Assembly (NCBI GenBank): GCA_018402205.1
Contig: JAGYIX010000003.1
Location: 310,001 to 374,000, forward strand
Source: Flavobacteriaceae bacterium
Lineage (GTDB): Bacteria; Bacteroidota; Bacteroidia; Flavobacteriales; Flavobacteriaceae
Direction: 5' to 3'
DNA length: 64,000 nucleotides
Shown: in pieces, positions 36,476 to 44,918 of the stretch
Numbering within the stretch: the first letter of the stretch is position 1
Layout: every line of letters begins with the position of its first letter
Notes under the pieces: model-generated
Database searches by the model: none
What the model saw: the letters and a program-made list of their open reading frames with translations, nothing else
What the model was told of the DNA's origin: nothing
Program-made: the position numbers and the translations under genes

Positions 36476-36883
36476 GAAGGAGCGTATCGCAAGGCGATAA
36501 CTTGCCAAACCAAAGCCGATAATCACGCCTTTGGCATTGGGTGCAATAAACGATTGGTGCCGAAATGTTTCTCGGGTATACGTATTTGAAATATGTACCT
36601 CTACCACAGGGACAGAAATGGCCGACACAGCGTCTGCAATACCTATTGAGGTGTGCGTGTATGCCCCGGCATTAAGCACTATACCGTCATGCGAAAAACC
36701 GTATTGCTGAATAGCGGTAATTAAATCACCCTCAACATTCGATTGAAAATAGTCTATTTCTAAGGGGTCAAATTCTTCTTTTAAGCCGTTGAGGTAGGTC
36801 TCAAAGTCTTGAGATCCGTAAACCTCAGGTTCTCTTTTACCTAAAAGATTCAGGTTGGGACCGTTAATTACTGCTATCTTCAT
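36470..36883 (-). CDS. aroQ: 3-dehydroquinate dehydratase, type II
   Basis: 137 aa from the ATG at 36883 (MKIAVINGPNLNLLG), the family N-terminus and length. Third step of the shikimate pathway; aroK at 62.5 kb serves a later step. Catalytic Tyr in REPEVYGS, AGAYTHTSI, and the substrate loop EVHISNTYTRE with the catalytic His. Its 3' end overlaps lpdA by 6 bases, and its start is only about 22 bases from the divergent xerD start. Confidence 0.95.
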   Translation of the reverse strand: MKIAVINGPNLNLLGKREPEVYGSQDFETYLNGLKEEFDPLEIDYFQSNVEGDLITAIQQYGFSHDGIVLNAGAYTHTSIGIADAVSAISVPVVEVHISNTYTRETFRHQSFIAPNAKGVIIGFGLASYRLAIRSFL

Positions 36884-36905
36884 ACTGCTAAAATAGATGC
36901 TTTCA

Positions 36906-37826
36906 ATGAATTGGAAACAAGCCATTGACGATTATATGCTCTACCTAAGAATTGAGCGTTCTAGCAGCGAAGCTACCATTTCAAGCTATCGTTTCGACCT
37001 TGAGCATCTAGAACAGTTTTGTAAGACAGCCTCTACAGCACAAACCCCACTTACACTCAACAGCGAAACCCTCAAGCAATTCTTCGCTCTAACCGCAGAA
37101 ATTATCAACGAACGTTCACAGGCTAGAATGCTATCTGCTATAAAGGGATTTTTTAGCTATTTGAAGTTTGAAGGATACCGAAATGACCACCCTGCATCTT
37201 TGCTTGAAACTCCAAAAATTGGACGAAAACTGCCAGTACACCTAAGTACCGATGAGATAAATCGATTTTTTCAGGCCATCGATCTCAGCACTAATCACGG
37301 CCACAGAAATCAAGCATTATTTGAACTGCTCTATGCCTGCGGGCTGCGGGTTAGTGAACTGTTGAGTCTTAAACTCTCAGACTTGTATTTTAAAGAAGAT
37401 TTTATTAAGGTAACCGGAAAAGGCAATAAGAGTCGCTTGGTACCCGTTCAAAAATTCAGCCAAGAACGGGTAGAATTCTACCTGCTATCGCGGGTAGAAA
37501 AATATAAACCTCAGCCCGCTTTTGAAGATGTGCTCTTTCTCAATCGCCGTGGAAAATCCCTTACAAGAGCCATGATTTTCACCTTAACTAGAAATATTGC
37601 CACCCTTGCAGGTATTAAAAAGAAAATCAGCCCGCACACCTTCAGACACTCATTTGCCACGCACATTTTAGAGCATGGTGGAGACCTCAGGGCCATTCAA
37701 CTTATGCTGGGTCATCAAAGCATTGCTACCACAGAGATTTATCTACACAGCAGCGCTGAGAAATTGAGAAGTACCCTAGAGCTCTTGCACCCAAGGGCAA
37801 CATTAAACCGCACTACTAAACCCTAA
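36906..37826 (+). CDS. xerD: Tyrosine recombinase XerD
   Basis: 306 aa. The ATG at 36906 gives MNWKQAIDDYMLYLRIE; another ATG lies 3 codons upstream. Together with XerC it resolves chromosome dimers at dif. The N-terminal SAM-like core-binding domain is followed by the catalytic domain with the pentad: Arg in YACGLRVSELLSL, Lys in KGNKSRLVP, HxxR in HTFRHSFATHIL, His in LGHQSI, and nucleophile Tyr in TTEIYLHSS. No mobile-element signs surround it, so it is the housekeeping enzyme. Confidence 0.92.
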   Translation: MNWKQAIDDYMLYLRIERSSSEATISSYRFDLEHLEQFCKTASTAQTPLTLNSETLKQFFALTAEIINERSQARMLSAIKGFFSYLKFEGYRNDHPASLLETPKIGRKLPVHLSTDEINRFFQAIDLSTNHGHRNQALFELLYACGLRVSELLSLKLSDLYFKEDFIKVTGKGNKSRLVPVQKFSQERVEFYLLSRVEKYKPQPAFEDVLFLNRRGKSLTRAMIFTLTRNIATLAGIKKKISPHTFRHSFATHILEHGGDLRAIQLMLGHQSIATTEIYLHSSAEKLRSTLELLHPRATLNRTTKP

Positions 37827-37855
37827 TTCTGTATTTTTAGCATAAATCCCTTTCT

Positions 37856-39274
37856 ATGAAACAGCGTGTTTTTCTCTTTACCCTTTTTTTAAGCACCACC
37901 ACTCTATTTGCGCAGAAACATCTATCTATTATCGAGCACATAGACCAGCGCATTGATTCTTACGAAAAGGTGGCCATGCAAATATTTGATTGGGCCGAAA
38001 TGGGATACCAAGAGGTGCAATCAAGTGCATTACTTAAAAAAACTTTAGAAGAGGCCGGGTTTGCCATTACCTCAGCTGTGGCAGATATTCCAACAGCCTT
38101 TATTGCCGAATTCGGAACAGTTGGGCCTATTATTGGTATTCTAGGAGAGTTTGATGCATTGCCAGGTATTTCTCAAAAGGCGGTGCCCTATAAAGAAAGT
38201 GCTAACAGCAGAGGCGGCCACGCCTGTGGCCATCACTTGTTTGGCACAGCTTCGGCCGCCGCGGCAATTGCTGTTAAGGCATGGCTTGAAGAAACAGGTA
38301 CACAAGGAATTATTCGATTTTATGGCACCCCAGCAGAAGAGGGAGGCGGAGCCAAAGTTTACATGGCCCGTGAGGGGCTTTTTGACGATGTTGATGTAGT
38401 GCTGCACTGGCATCCGGGTGCCTCCAATCAAGTAAATGAGGCCGCCGCCCTGGCCAATATTTCAGCTAAATTCAGATTTAAGGGTGTATCGGCTCATGCG
38501 GCGGCGGCCCCAGAGCGTGGAAGATCAGCCTTAGACGCTGTGGAGTCCATGAATTATATGGTCAATCTCATGAGAGAACATATTCCGCAAGAAACACGCA
38601 TTCATTACGTAATCACCGATGGCGGAAAAGCGCCAAATGTTATTCCAGACTTTGCAGAGGTTTATTATTATTCAAGACATCCAAGACGCGATGAGGTTAA
38701 ATCGATTTTTGATCGCATCGTTAAGGCGGGCGAAGGTGCTGCCTTAGGTACGGAGACGACTATGAGCTATGAGATTGTAAATGGGGTTCATGAACTGCTG
38801 CCAAATGAGACCCTAGAGCGGTTCGTTCATAAAAGCATGTCTGAAATTGGAGGGTATACTTATAACGAACAAGAACGTGCGTTCGCTAAAGAGATTTCAA
38901 ACTCTATGGGTCTTGCGCTGAACGACGAAATCACCCAAAGTATTCTCCCTTATCAAAAATCTGAAGCTGCTTTTGGATCGACTGATGTAGGAGACGTAAG
39001 TTTTGTCGCCCCTACGGTAGGGTTTAGAACAGCTACATGGGTTCCTGGTACCCCTGCGCATTCATGGCAAGCGGTTGCTGCAGGCGGAACATCAATAGGG
39101 GTTAAAGGAATGGCCTTAGCAGCCAAAACGCTTGCCGTTAGTGCTGCTAAACTTTATAAGAGTCCGAAAGTAATTGCAAAGGCCAAGGAAGAATTTGAGC
39201 AAAGACGGGGAAAAGATTTCACCTATGTACCGCTATTAGGCAATCGACCTCCGGCCCTAGATTACCGCAACTAG
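37856..39274 (+). CDS. Exported M20-family amidohydrolase (AbgB-like)
   Basis: 472 aa. A signal peptide (to about residue 20, FAQ) precedes a metallopeptidase M20D domain. The metal-binding regions are GEFDALPGI, GGHACGHHLFG, GTPAEEGGGAKVYM and LHWHPG; the dimerisation domain follows (FKGVSAHAAAAPERGRSALD). It resembles the aminobenzoyl-glutamate utilisation protein B group, which cleaves N-acyl amino acid bonds. Being exported, it probably trims peptide or acyl-amino acid nutrients. Substrate not determined. Confidence 0.88.
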   Translation: MKQRVFLFTLFLSTTTLFAQKHLSIIEHIDQRIDSYEKVAMQIFDWAEMGYQEVQSSALLKKTLEEAGFAITSAVADIPTAFIAEFGTVGPIIGILGEFDALPGISQKAVPYKESANSRGGHACGHHLFGTASAAAAIAVKAWLEETGTQGIIRFYGTPAEEGGGAKVYMAREGLFDDVDVVLHWHPGASNQVNEAAALANISAKFRFKGVSAHAAAAPERGRSALDAVESMNYMVNLMREHIPQETRIHYVITDGGKAPNVIPDFAEVYYYSRHPRRDEVKSIFDRIVKAGEGAALGTETTMSYEIVNGVHELLPNETLERFVHKSMSEIGGYTYNEQERAFAKEISNSMGLALNDEITQSILPYQKSEAAFGSTDVGDVSFVAPTVGFRTATWVPGTPAHSWQAVAAGGTSIGVKGMALAAKTLAVSAAKLYKSPKVIAKAKEEFEQRRGKDFTYVPLLGNRPPALDYRN

Positions 39275-39291
39275 TGCATTATTAAAAAGTT

Positions 39292-40149
39292 TTAGTAGGT
39301 GTGATCCTCGTGGTCGTCTGTTTCATGATCGTCGTCGTCTACCCTAAATCTTCTCATTTTGTGGTCAGCCATGTAGGCAGCAAGCTCCTCTTCAGGAATA
39401 ACCTTCAAAAAAGACGGATGCTGCTCTATAGCATATTCTATGCGCTCTATGATTTGATCCACATGCTCGTTTTCATAATCGATCACTAAAGGTTCCTTAA
39501 TGATCATCGATTGAAGAATGCCCTTCTTTTTAATGTACAACCCCTTGCGGTCAAAAGAGCGTCTAAATCCGTCTATAACAATAGGAACAACTACAGGCTT
39601 ATAGGTTTTAATGATGTGCGCCGTGCCCTTTCTGAGGGGCTTCCATGGGCGTGTAGTGCCCTGCGGAAAGGTGATGACCCATCCGTCGTTGAGAGCTCTT
39701 CCAATATTCGAAATATCACTAATCTTGACCTGCCTATTGATATCTTTATCTCCTGCTCGCCAGGTACGTTCAATACTAATAGATCCGGCATAGGCTAATA
39801 TCTTAGCAATAAGGCTTCCTTTCATCGTCTCTTTGGCCGCGATGTAGTAAATATTGAGTTTGGGCTTAAATAAGTAAGAGACCTTCTTGATGGAATCTTC
39901 TCGGCCCTTAAGACTCGCATTAAATACGTGAAACATAGCTACCACGTCAGCGAAATAAGTCTGATGATTACTGACAAACAGCACATTTTCATTAGGGAGA
40001 TCCCTAATCAACTGAGAGCCTTCAATTTTTAGAGTGTTAAATTGCTTATAGCGAGAATGTGTAATAATTCCGGCTACGATTATAATTAGCCTTTTTAGAA
40101 AGAGAATATGTCCAAATGGATTTCGCTTGAATAGAGGCATAAAAATCAT
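39292..40149 (-). CDS. 1-acyl-glycerol-3-phosphate acyltransferase-like (PlsC family)
   Basis: About 285 aa from the ATG at 40149; a TTG at 40188 extends the frame but sits on the -7 promoter box. One hydrophobic anchor is followed by the acyltransferase motifs NHQTYFAD (HxxxxD), the second block SISIERTWR and FPQGTTRP (block III). It adds an acyl chain to lysophospholipids at the inner membrane. The acidic, His-rich tail (DDDDHETDDHEDH) is unusual and might bind metal. Confidence 0.85.
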   Translation of the reverse strand: MIFMPLFKRNPFGHILFLKRLIIIVAGIITHSRYKQFNTLKIEGSQLIRDLPNENVLFVSNHQTYFADVVAMFHVFNASLKGREDSIKKVSYLFKPKLNIYYIAAKETMKGSLIAKILAYAGSISIERTWRAGDKDINRQVKISDISNIGRALNDGWVITFPQGTTRPWKPLRKGTAHIIKTYKPVVVPIVIDGFRRSFDRKGLYIKKKGILQSMIIKEPLVIDYENEHVDQIIERIEYAIEQHPSFLKVIPEEELAAYMADHKMRRFRVDDDDHETDDHEDHTY

Positions 40150-40185
40150 TAAGTTAAACCCTAGGAAACTTCCTAAAATTCGAAC

Positions 40186-40193
40186 CAAAAGTA
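40186..40193 (-). promoter_or_regulatory. -7 element upstream of the acyltransferase gene
   Basis: TACTTTTG on the minus strand, exact TAnnTTTG, 36 bases before the ATG at 40149. It overlaps the alternative TTG start, which argues against that start. Confidence 0.55.
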
Positions 40194-40239
40194 CAAAAGC
40201 TTTTATAGCTGCTTTATATTCGGATCAAAAGCTTTAGTT

Positions 40240-41001
40240 ATGAGAGTTATTTCGGTGATGATGAGCATTTTATTATTGGCCTCGTGTCAAATAGAGAGAA
40301 AAGAGCAATCGACAGACCACTCCCAAAGTTCTATAGCAGTAACTAACTCAAAATCAATAGATAAAAAACGTGTCAATAGCGATTCGGCCAAAGTCTCAGC
40401 GATCAACCATGAGACTGCTCTGCGAAAAGGCCAAAGCCAAACTGACTCGACTCTTATGCTCACTGAAGAAAATGCCATACCCTTCTTTTTTGAGTATGAA
40501 AAGACCCTTACAGAGAAAAACGTGCGTTTCGAAACAAGTATGGGGTCATTCACGGTGCGTCTTTTCCAAGATGTTCCTTATCACCGTGCAAATCTTGTTT
40601 ACCTAGCTAAAAGAGGCTATTTCGAAGGCACCCAATTTCATCGTGTAGTTAAAGATTTTATTATTCAAGGTGGAAACACCGACAATCGAAAAATAGCTCA
40701 AAAACGCGCCGATATTGGACGGTACCTTCTTCCCCCAGACACCGACAAAAACCACAAACATCACAGAGGCGTAATCTCTATGCCTAGTAGCGATACAGAT
40801 AACCCTCACAAACTGGCCTCGCCTTACGAATTCTTTATTGTGGTAGCCAAACCCGGATCGTATCACCTAGACGGTAACTATACAGCATTTGGAGAGGTTA
40901 TTGAAGGTATAGACGTGGTTGACAGTATCAACGGAGTAGCTGTTGACCAAGGAGATTGGCCCATGCAAAATGTCTATATTTTAAAAGCTGAAGCGTTTTA
41001 A
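40240..41001 (+). CDS. Cyclophilin-type peptidyl-prolyl isomerase, lipoprotein
   Basis: 253 aa. The signal peptide ends in LLLASC (lipobox Cys at 16), so the enzyme is anchored to a membrane in the periplasm. A Ser/Lys-rich linker of about 60 residues leads to a cyclophilin domain: GSFTVRLFQDVPYHRANLVYL, then FHRVVKDFIIQGGN (catalytic Arg and Gln region) and GNYTAFGEVIEGIDVVD. It speeds proline isomerisation during folding of envelope proteins. Convergent with rocD, 3 bases apart. Confidence 0.9.
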   Translation: MRVISVMMSILLLASCQIERKEQSTDHSQSSIAVTNSKSIDKKRVNSDSAKVSAINHETALRKGQSQTDSTLMLTEENAIPFFFEYEKTLTEKNVRFETSMGSFTVRLFQDVPYHRANLVYLAKRGYFEGTQFHRVVKDFIIQGGNTDNRKIAQKRADIGRYLLPPDTDKNHKHHRGVISMPSSDTDNPHKLASPYEFFIVVAKPGSYHLDGNYTAFGEVIEGIDVVDSINGVAVDQGDWPMQNVYILKAEAF

Positions 41002-41004
41002 TCG

Positions 41005-42291
41005 CTATTGCTGGGGTTGCCAGGTTTTCTGGTATTCGAAAATTGATTGCGCTATAATACCTATACATTCATCTATTTGCGCCTTGGTAATGACAAGGGG
41101 CGGAGCAAAACGAATGATGTTTCCGTGTGTAGGTTTTGCCAACAAGCCATTTTCTTTCATTAATAAACAAAGATTCCAGGCGGTCTCGCTCTCGGGTTGG
41201 TCGGCAATAACAATGGCGTTGAGCAATCCTTTTCCACGAACGCGCTCTATAAGGGGCGACTGGGCGATCACAGACTGAAGCTGCTCTCTGAAATACACCC
41301 CCAAATCAAAAGCATTCTGAGCGAGTTTTTCTTCCTTAATAACCTCCAGAGCAGCTATAGCCACCACTGAAGCGACAGGATTTCCGCCATAGGTGCTTCC
41401 GTGAGATCCTGGTGTAATGACCTCCATAATAGCATCATTTGCCAATACCGCCGAAACTGGATAGGCTCCGCCCGAAATGGCTTTTCCCAGAATCAACACA
41501 TCGGGCTTCACTTGGGGTGTTCGGCTGCAATGCCGGTCTTCACATGAGCAATTACCGCAACTTGCAAGCAATTTTCCGGTGCGGGCGATTCCGGTTTGGA
41601 TCTCGTCGGCTATTAGCAATACATTATGTTCTGCACACAAGTCTTTGCACGCCTGCAAATAATCGTCATCTGGAACGTTAACTCCAGCCTCTCCCTGAAT
41701 GGGTTCCACCAAAAACCCAACAATATTCGTATGCTGAGACAACACTTCGGCTAAGGCCGTTATATCGTTATAAGGAATCTGAATAAAACCTGCCGTATAA
41801 GGGCCGAAAGCGCGCTTAGCACCTTGGTCTGATGAAAACGAGATAATGGTCGTAGTTCGCCCGTGAAAATTTTGATCGCAAACTATAATAAGTGCCTGGT
41901 CTTCAGCGATTTTTTTCTTCTCATAACCCCATCTTCGGCATATTTTTATTGCGGTTTCTACCGCCTCGGCACCTGAGTTCATCAAAAGCACCTTGTCAAA
42001 CCCAAAGGTCTGCGCTATGTAACGCTCGCTTTCGCCCAGCTTATCGTTGTAAAAAGCTCGAGAGGTTAGCGCTAGTCGCTTAGACTGTTCAACCAAGGCG
42101 TTTACAATTTTCGGATGACAGTGGCCCTGATTTACGGCTGAGTAAGCCGATAGAAAATCAAAGTAGCGCTTCGAGTCGGTATCCCAAACGTAGACCCCCT
42201 CCCCTTTTGTTAACACCACAGGTAGCGGGTGGTAATTATGGGCGCCATATTGTTCTTCTAATTGTATCGCTTTTGCTGCAGATAGGCTCAT
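41005..42291 (-). CDS. rocD: Ornithine aminotransferase
   Basis: 428 aa from the ATG at 42291 (a TTG lies 8 codons upstream). A class III PLP aminotransferase converting ornithine and 2-oxoglutarate to glutamate semialdehyde. Family features: YGAHNYHPLPVVL, NSGAEAVETAIK, DEIQTGIARTGK and PLP Lys in LILGKAISGGAYP. Between the DEIQTG helix and the PLP lysine there is a Cys-rich insert, CGNCSCEDRHC, with four cysteines in metal-site spacing. Role: arginine/ornithine catabolism to proline or glutamate. Confidence 0.93.
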   Translation of the reverse strand: MSLSAAKAIQLEEQYGAHNYHPLPVVLTKGEGVYVWDTDSKRYFDFLSAYSAVNQGHCHPKIVNALVEQSKRLALTSRAFYNDKLGESERYIAQTFGFDKVLLMNSGAEAVETAIKICRRWGYEKKKIAEDQALIIVCDQNFHGRTTTIISFSSDQGAKRAFGPYTAGFIQIPYNDITALAEVLSQHTNIVGFLVEPIQGEAGVNVPDDDYLQACKDLCAEHNVLLIADEIQTGIARTGKLLASCGNCSCEDRHCSRTPQVKPDVLILGKAISGGAYPVSAVLANDAIMEVITPGSHGSTYGGNPVASVVAIAALEVIKEEKLAQNAFDLGVYFREQLQSVIAQSPLIERVRGKGLLNAIVIADQPESETAWNLCLLMKENGLLAKPTHGNIIRFAPPLVITKAQIDECIGIIAQSIFEYQKTWQPQQ

Positions 42292-42344
42292 GTACTGAAA
42301 TTTTAACTCCTGCAATTTACACCAAATGACCCGCTAGAACCAAT

Positions 42345-42352
42345 TACCTTTG
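42345..42352 (+). promoter_or_regulatory. -7 element of rlmD, adjoining the start codon
   Basis: TACCTTTG, exact TAnnTTTG, 5 bases before the rlmD ATG at 42358. No clear -33 TTG. Predicts a leaderless or nearly leaderless mRNA. Confidence 0.55.
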
Positions 42353-42357
42353 CAGCA

Positions 42358-43761
42358 ATGAGAAGCAAAAACCCTATTATTTTACCTCAGGTGACCATAG
42401 AGGGTATGGCCGCCAAAGGAAAGGCCTTCGGACGTGCAGCTGATCAGCGCATTGTCTTTGTACCCTATGCGGCCCCAGGAGATATTGCCGATATTCGGGT
42501 CACCAAAAAACGCAGCAACTACTACGAGGGAGTCATTGAAACCCTGCATAAGGCCTCCCCTGATCGCATTCTACCGAAATGCACGCACTTTGGGCTATGC
42601 GGAGGCTGCAAGTGGCAGCACATTAGCTATGAGGCCCAACTAGCCGGAAAGCAAGACGAGGTTATTCAGCACCTTAAGCGCATCGGAGGGGTTTCTCCAG
42701 AGCATATAGGTGAAATTATGGGCTGTGAGGATCCGTATTACTACCGCAATAAGATGGAGTTTTCGTTCTCTGATTCGAAATGGCTTACCCCAAAAGAAAT
42801 AGCGTCTGACAAAAATTTCAACAGAAATGCTTTAGGGTTTCACAAGCCTCAAATGTGGGACAAAGTCATCGACCTAGATGCCTGTCATCTACAAAGCGAT
42901 CCCTCGAATGCGATTCGCAACTTTTGCAAAGAAGAAGCTGAGCGTCAAAACCTGCGATTCTTCAACCCACGACAACAAAGCGGAGACCTCAGAACACTGA
43001 TGATACGCAACACCCAAAGCAACCAGCTCATGGTGCTCATTCAGTTTTGTGAGGCGAGCGAGGAGGCTATTCAGCGGTATCTGAGCGCTATAATCAGTGC
43101 GTTTCCGACCATACACTCCTTGCTTTACACCATCAACACCAAAGCCAACGACACCCTATACGATCAAGAGATCCGCTGCTTTCACGGGGCAGACTTCATT
43201 GAAGAAGAGATGGAAGGATTGCGCTTCGCCATAGATGCCAAATCATTCTACCAAACCAACAGCAAACAGGCCTATCGATTGTACCAAGTGGTGCGTGAAT
43301 TCGCTCAAATCAAGTCGAGCGATATAGTCTACGATTTATACACTGGAACCGGAACCATCGCTCAATTCGTGGCAAAAAATGCCCAAAAGGTGATTGGTGT
43401 TGAATCGGTTCCTGAGGCCATTCAGAAGGCCCAAGAAAATGCGATTGTAAACGGTATTAGCAACGTGCATTTTGAGGTTGGAGACATGAGAACAGTGTTC
43501 AACGATGACTTTATTGCCCGCCATTCAAAGGCTGACGTGGTCATTACTGACCCGCCCAGAGACGGAATGCACCCCGATGTGGTCGAACAATTGCTCGCAT
43601 TAAATGCCCCTAGAATAGTATATGTAAGTTGCAATTCAGCCACTCAGGCCAGAGATCTTCAGCGTTTAAGCACCTTTTACCGCACGCTCAAATCGCAAGC
43701 AGTAGACATGTTTCCGCAAACGCATCACGTAGAAAATGTAGTACTTTTAGAATTGCGCTGA
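42358..43761 (+). CDS. rlmD: 23S rRNA (uracil-C5)-methyltransferase, RlmD/RumA type
   Basis: 467 aa. An N-terminal TRAM RNA-binding domain (about residues 1-65) is followed by iron-sulfur cysteines in PKCTHFGLCGGCKWQH and LDACHL, then the SAM methyltransferase domain: VYDLYTGTGTIAQFVA, TDPPRDGMHPDV and the catalytic Cys in YVSCNSATQARD. It forms 5-methyluridine in 23S rRNA. First of rlmD-DUF6452-DUF6048, a layout common in Flavobacteriia. Confidence 0.93.
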   Translation: MRSKNPIILPQVTIEGMAAKGKAFGRAADQRIVFVPYAAPGDIADIRVTKKRSNYYEGVIETLHKASPDRILPKCTHFGLCGGCKWQHISYEAQLAGKQDEVIQHLKRIGGVSPEHIGEIMGCEDPYYYRNKMEFSFSDSKWLTPKEIASDKNFNRNALGFHKPQMWDKVIDLDACHLQSDPSNAIRNFCKEEAERQNLRFFNPRQQSGDLRTLMIRNTQSNQLMVLIQFCEASEEAIQRYLSAIISAFPTIHSLLYTINTKANDTLYDQEIRCFHGADFIEEEMEGLRFAIDAKSFYQTNSKQAYRLYQVVREFAQIKSSDIVYDLYTGTGTIAQFVAKNAQKVIGVESVPEAIQKAQENAIVNGISNVHFEVGDMRTVFNDDFIARHSKADVVITDPPRDGMHPDVVEQLLALNAPRIVYVSCNSATQARDLQRLSTFYRTLKSQAVDMFPQTHHVENVVLLELR

Positions 43762-43774
43762 TGAGCCCCATCTT

Positions 43775-44242
43775 ATGGTAAAACGCTTACGCCTTGCTGT
43801 ACTGTTCATCGCACTTGCGCTAATCGGGTGCGAAAAAGATGATATTTGTGTCGATGGAGACTCCGCCCTGCTTCAAATCGAATTCAGAGACGCCAGCAAT
43901 CAAGAGGTAGTCAAAACCGTACCCGGTTTGAGTGTATTTTTGAATGATGAGGCCTATCAGGGCATCACCAATAGCACCGTTTCTAAGATAGACCTTGCAT
44001 TAGCCTCCGACCAAACCCTCTACGCCTTTGATCTATTTCAAGCCGATGTCGAGACGGCAGATCGCATTGTTATCAGTGTAACTCCTAAAATGACCTATGT
44101 TTCTAGGGCCTGCGGATTTGTACTTGAATTTGAGCAATTATCAGTTAGTACCCTATCTCAAAAGTCTTGGATCTCTTCTGTAGAAGTCATTACCGAATTT
44201 GTTAACGCCACTAATGCGCCGCATATTGTCATTTACCATTAA
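43775..44242 (+). CDS. DUF6452 family lipoprotein
   Basis: 155 aa. The signal peptide ends in ALIGC (lipobox). The body is beta-rich and contains a short CVDGDS segment after the lipobox and a second Cys in SRACGFVLEFEQL. It matches the family encoded between rlmD and the DUF6048 barrel gene in Flavobacteriia. The 3' end overlaps the next gene by about 29 bases. A role together with the neighbouring outer-membrane protein is suggested by this linkage but is unproven. Confidence 0.8.
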   Translation: MVKRLRLAVLFIALALIGCEKDDICVDGDSALLQIEFRDASNQEVVKTVPGLSVFLNDEAYQGITNSTVSKIDLALASDQTLYAFDLFQADVETADRIVISVTPKMTYVSRACGFVLEFEQLSVSTLSQKSWISSVEVITEFVNATNAPHIVIYH

Positions 44243-44918
44243 ACGCTTTTTCGTTGCAGGGGCTCTCTTAAGCATAGCCTTACTACATGGGCAAACCACC
44301 TATGGGGTGCGCGTGGGTGCCGACCTACATCGCTTAGCTCGTACCGCACTGAGTGAAGACTATAGCGGATTTGAACTCAGCGGAGACTTAAGACTAAAGA
44401 GAACACTATTTCTCAGCGCTGAACTGGGCAATGAAACCTTTGAAGACCGAGAAATGCTGGGTGACTATTTGCTATACGAGACCACTTACAGTGGCAGTTA
44501 CTTGAAATTTGGTGCAGACTGGCTAGTGTACCAGCAGAAGACAAAAGAAAAAAACCTAGTTACCGCTGGGGTTCGCTACGCCCTTTCAACCTTTAGTAGC
44601 GATCTAGGTGCGATTCACCTGTACGACAGCAATCGTTTAAGACAACCCGAAGGCTTCCCTTTGTTTACGCAAGACGGTCCTCGTTTCGAAGGGCTAAACG
44701 GCAGCTGGCTTGAAGGGGTAATTGCCTTTAAAACCGGATTATTTAATAATGTATATCTAGGGGCCAGTTTGCGTTTAGGGTTTTTGCTCACCGAAAAAAG
44801 TCCAGATGATTTCGATAATTTATGGATTCCCGGATTTAACAATGTAACCGATGGAGCCCGATTCGGTTTAAATGTCAACTACACCCTCTCTTACCTTATT
44901 CCGATTCTGAAGAAGTAG
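44214..44918 (+). CDS. DUF6048 family outer-membrane beta-barrel protein
   Basis: About 234 aa from the ATG near 44214 (MRRILSFTIKRFF). Signal peptide to about residue 27 (LLHGQ). Alternating aromatic strands, for example FELSGDLRLKRTLFLSAELG, YLKFGADWLVYQQ and NVYLGASLRLGFLL, and a terminal strand FGLNVNYTLSYLIP indicate a small outer-membrane barrel. It starts inside the DUF6452 gene, so the pair is coupled. Its 3' end overlaps the convergent methyltransferase gene by 23 bases. Confidence 0.8.
   Translation: MRRILSFTIKRFFVAGALLSIALLHGQTTYGVRVGADLHRLARTALSEDYSGFELSGDLRLKRTLFLSAELGNETFEDREMLGDYLLYETTYSGSYLKFGADWLVYQQKTKEKNLVTAGVRYALSTFSSDLGAIHLYDSNRLRQPEGFPLFTQDGPRFEGLNGSWLEGVIAFKTGLFNNVYLGASLRLGFLLTEKSPDDFDNLWIPGFNNVTDGARFGLNVNYTLSYLIPILKK

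Noticed and set aside
36906-37826. Tyrosine recombinase as a mobile-element integrase
   Set aside because: Length, motifs and housekeeping surroundings fit XerD; no repeats or cargo genes are near.
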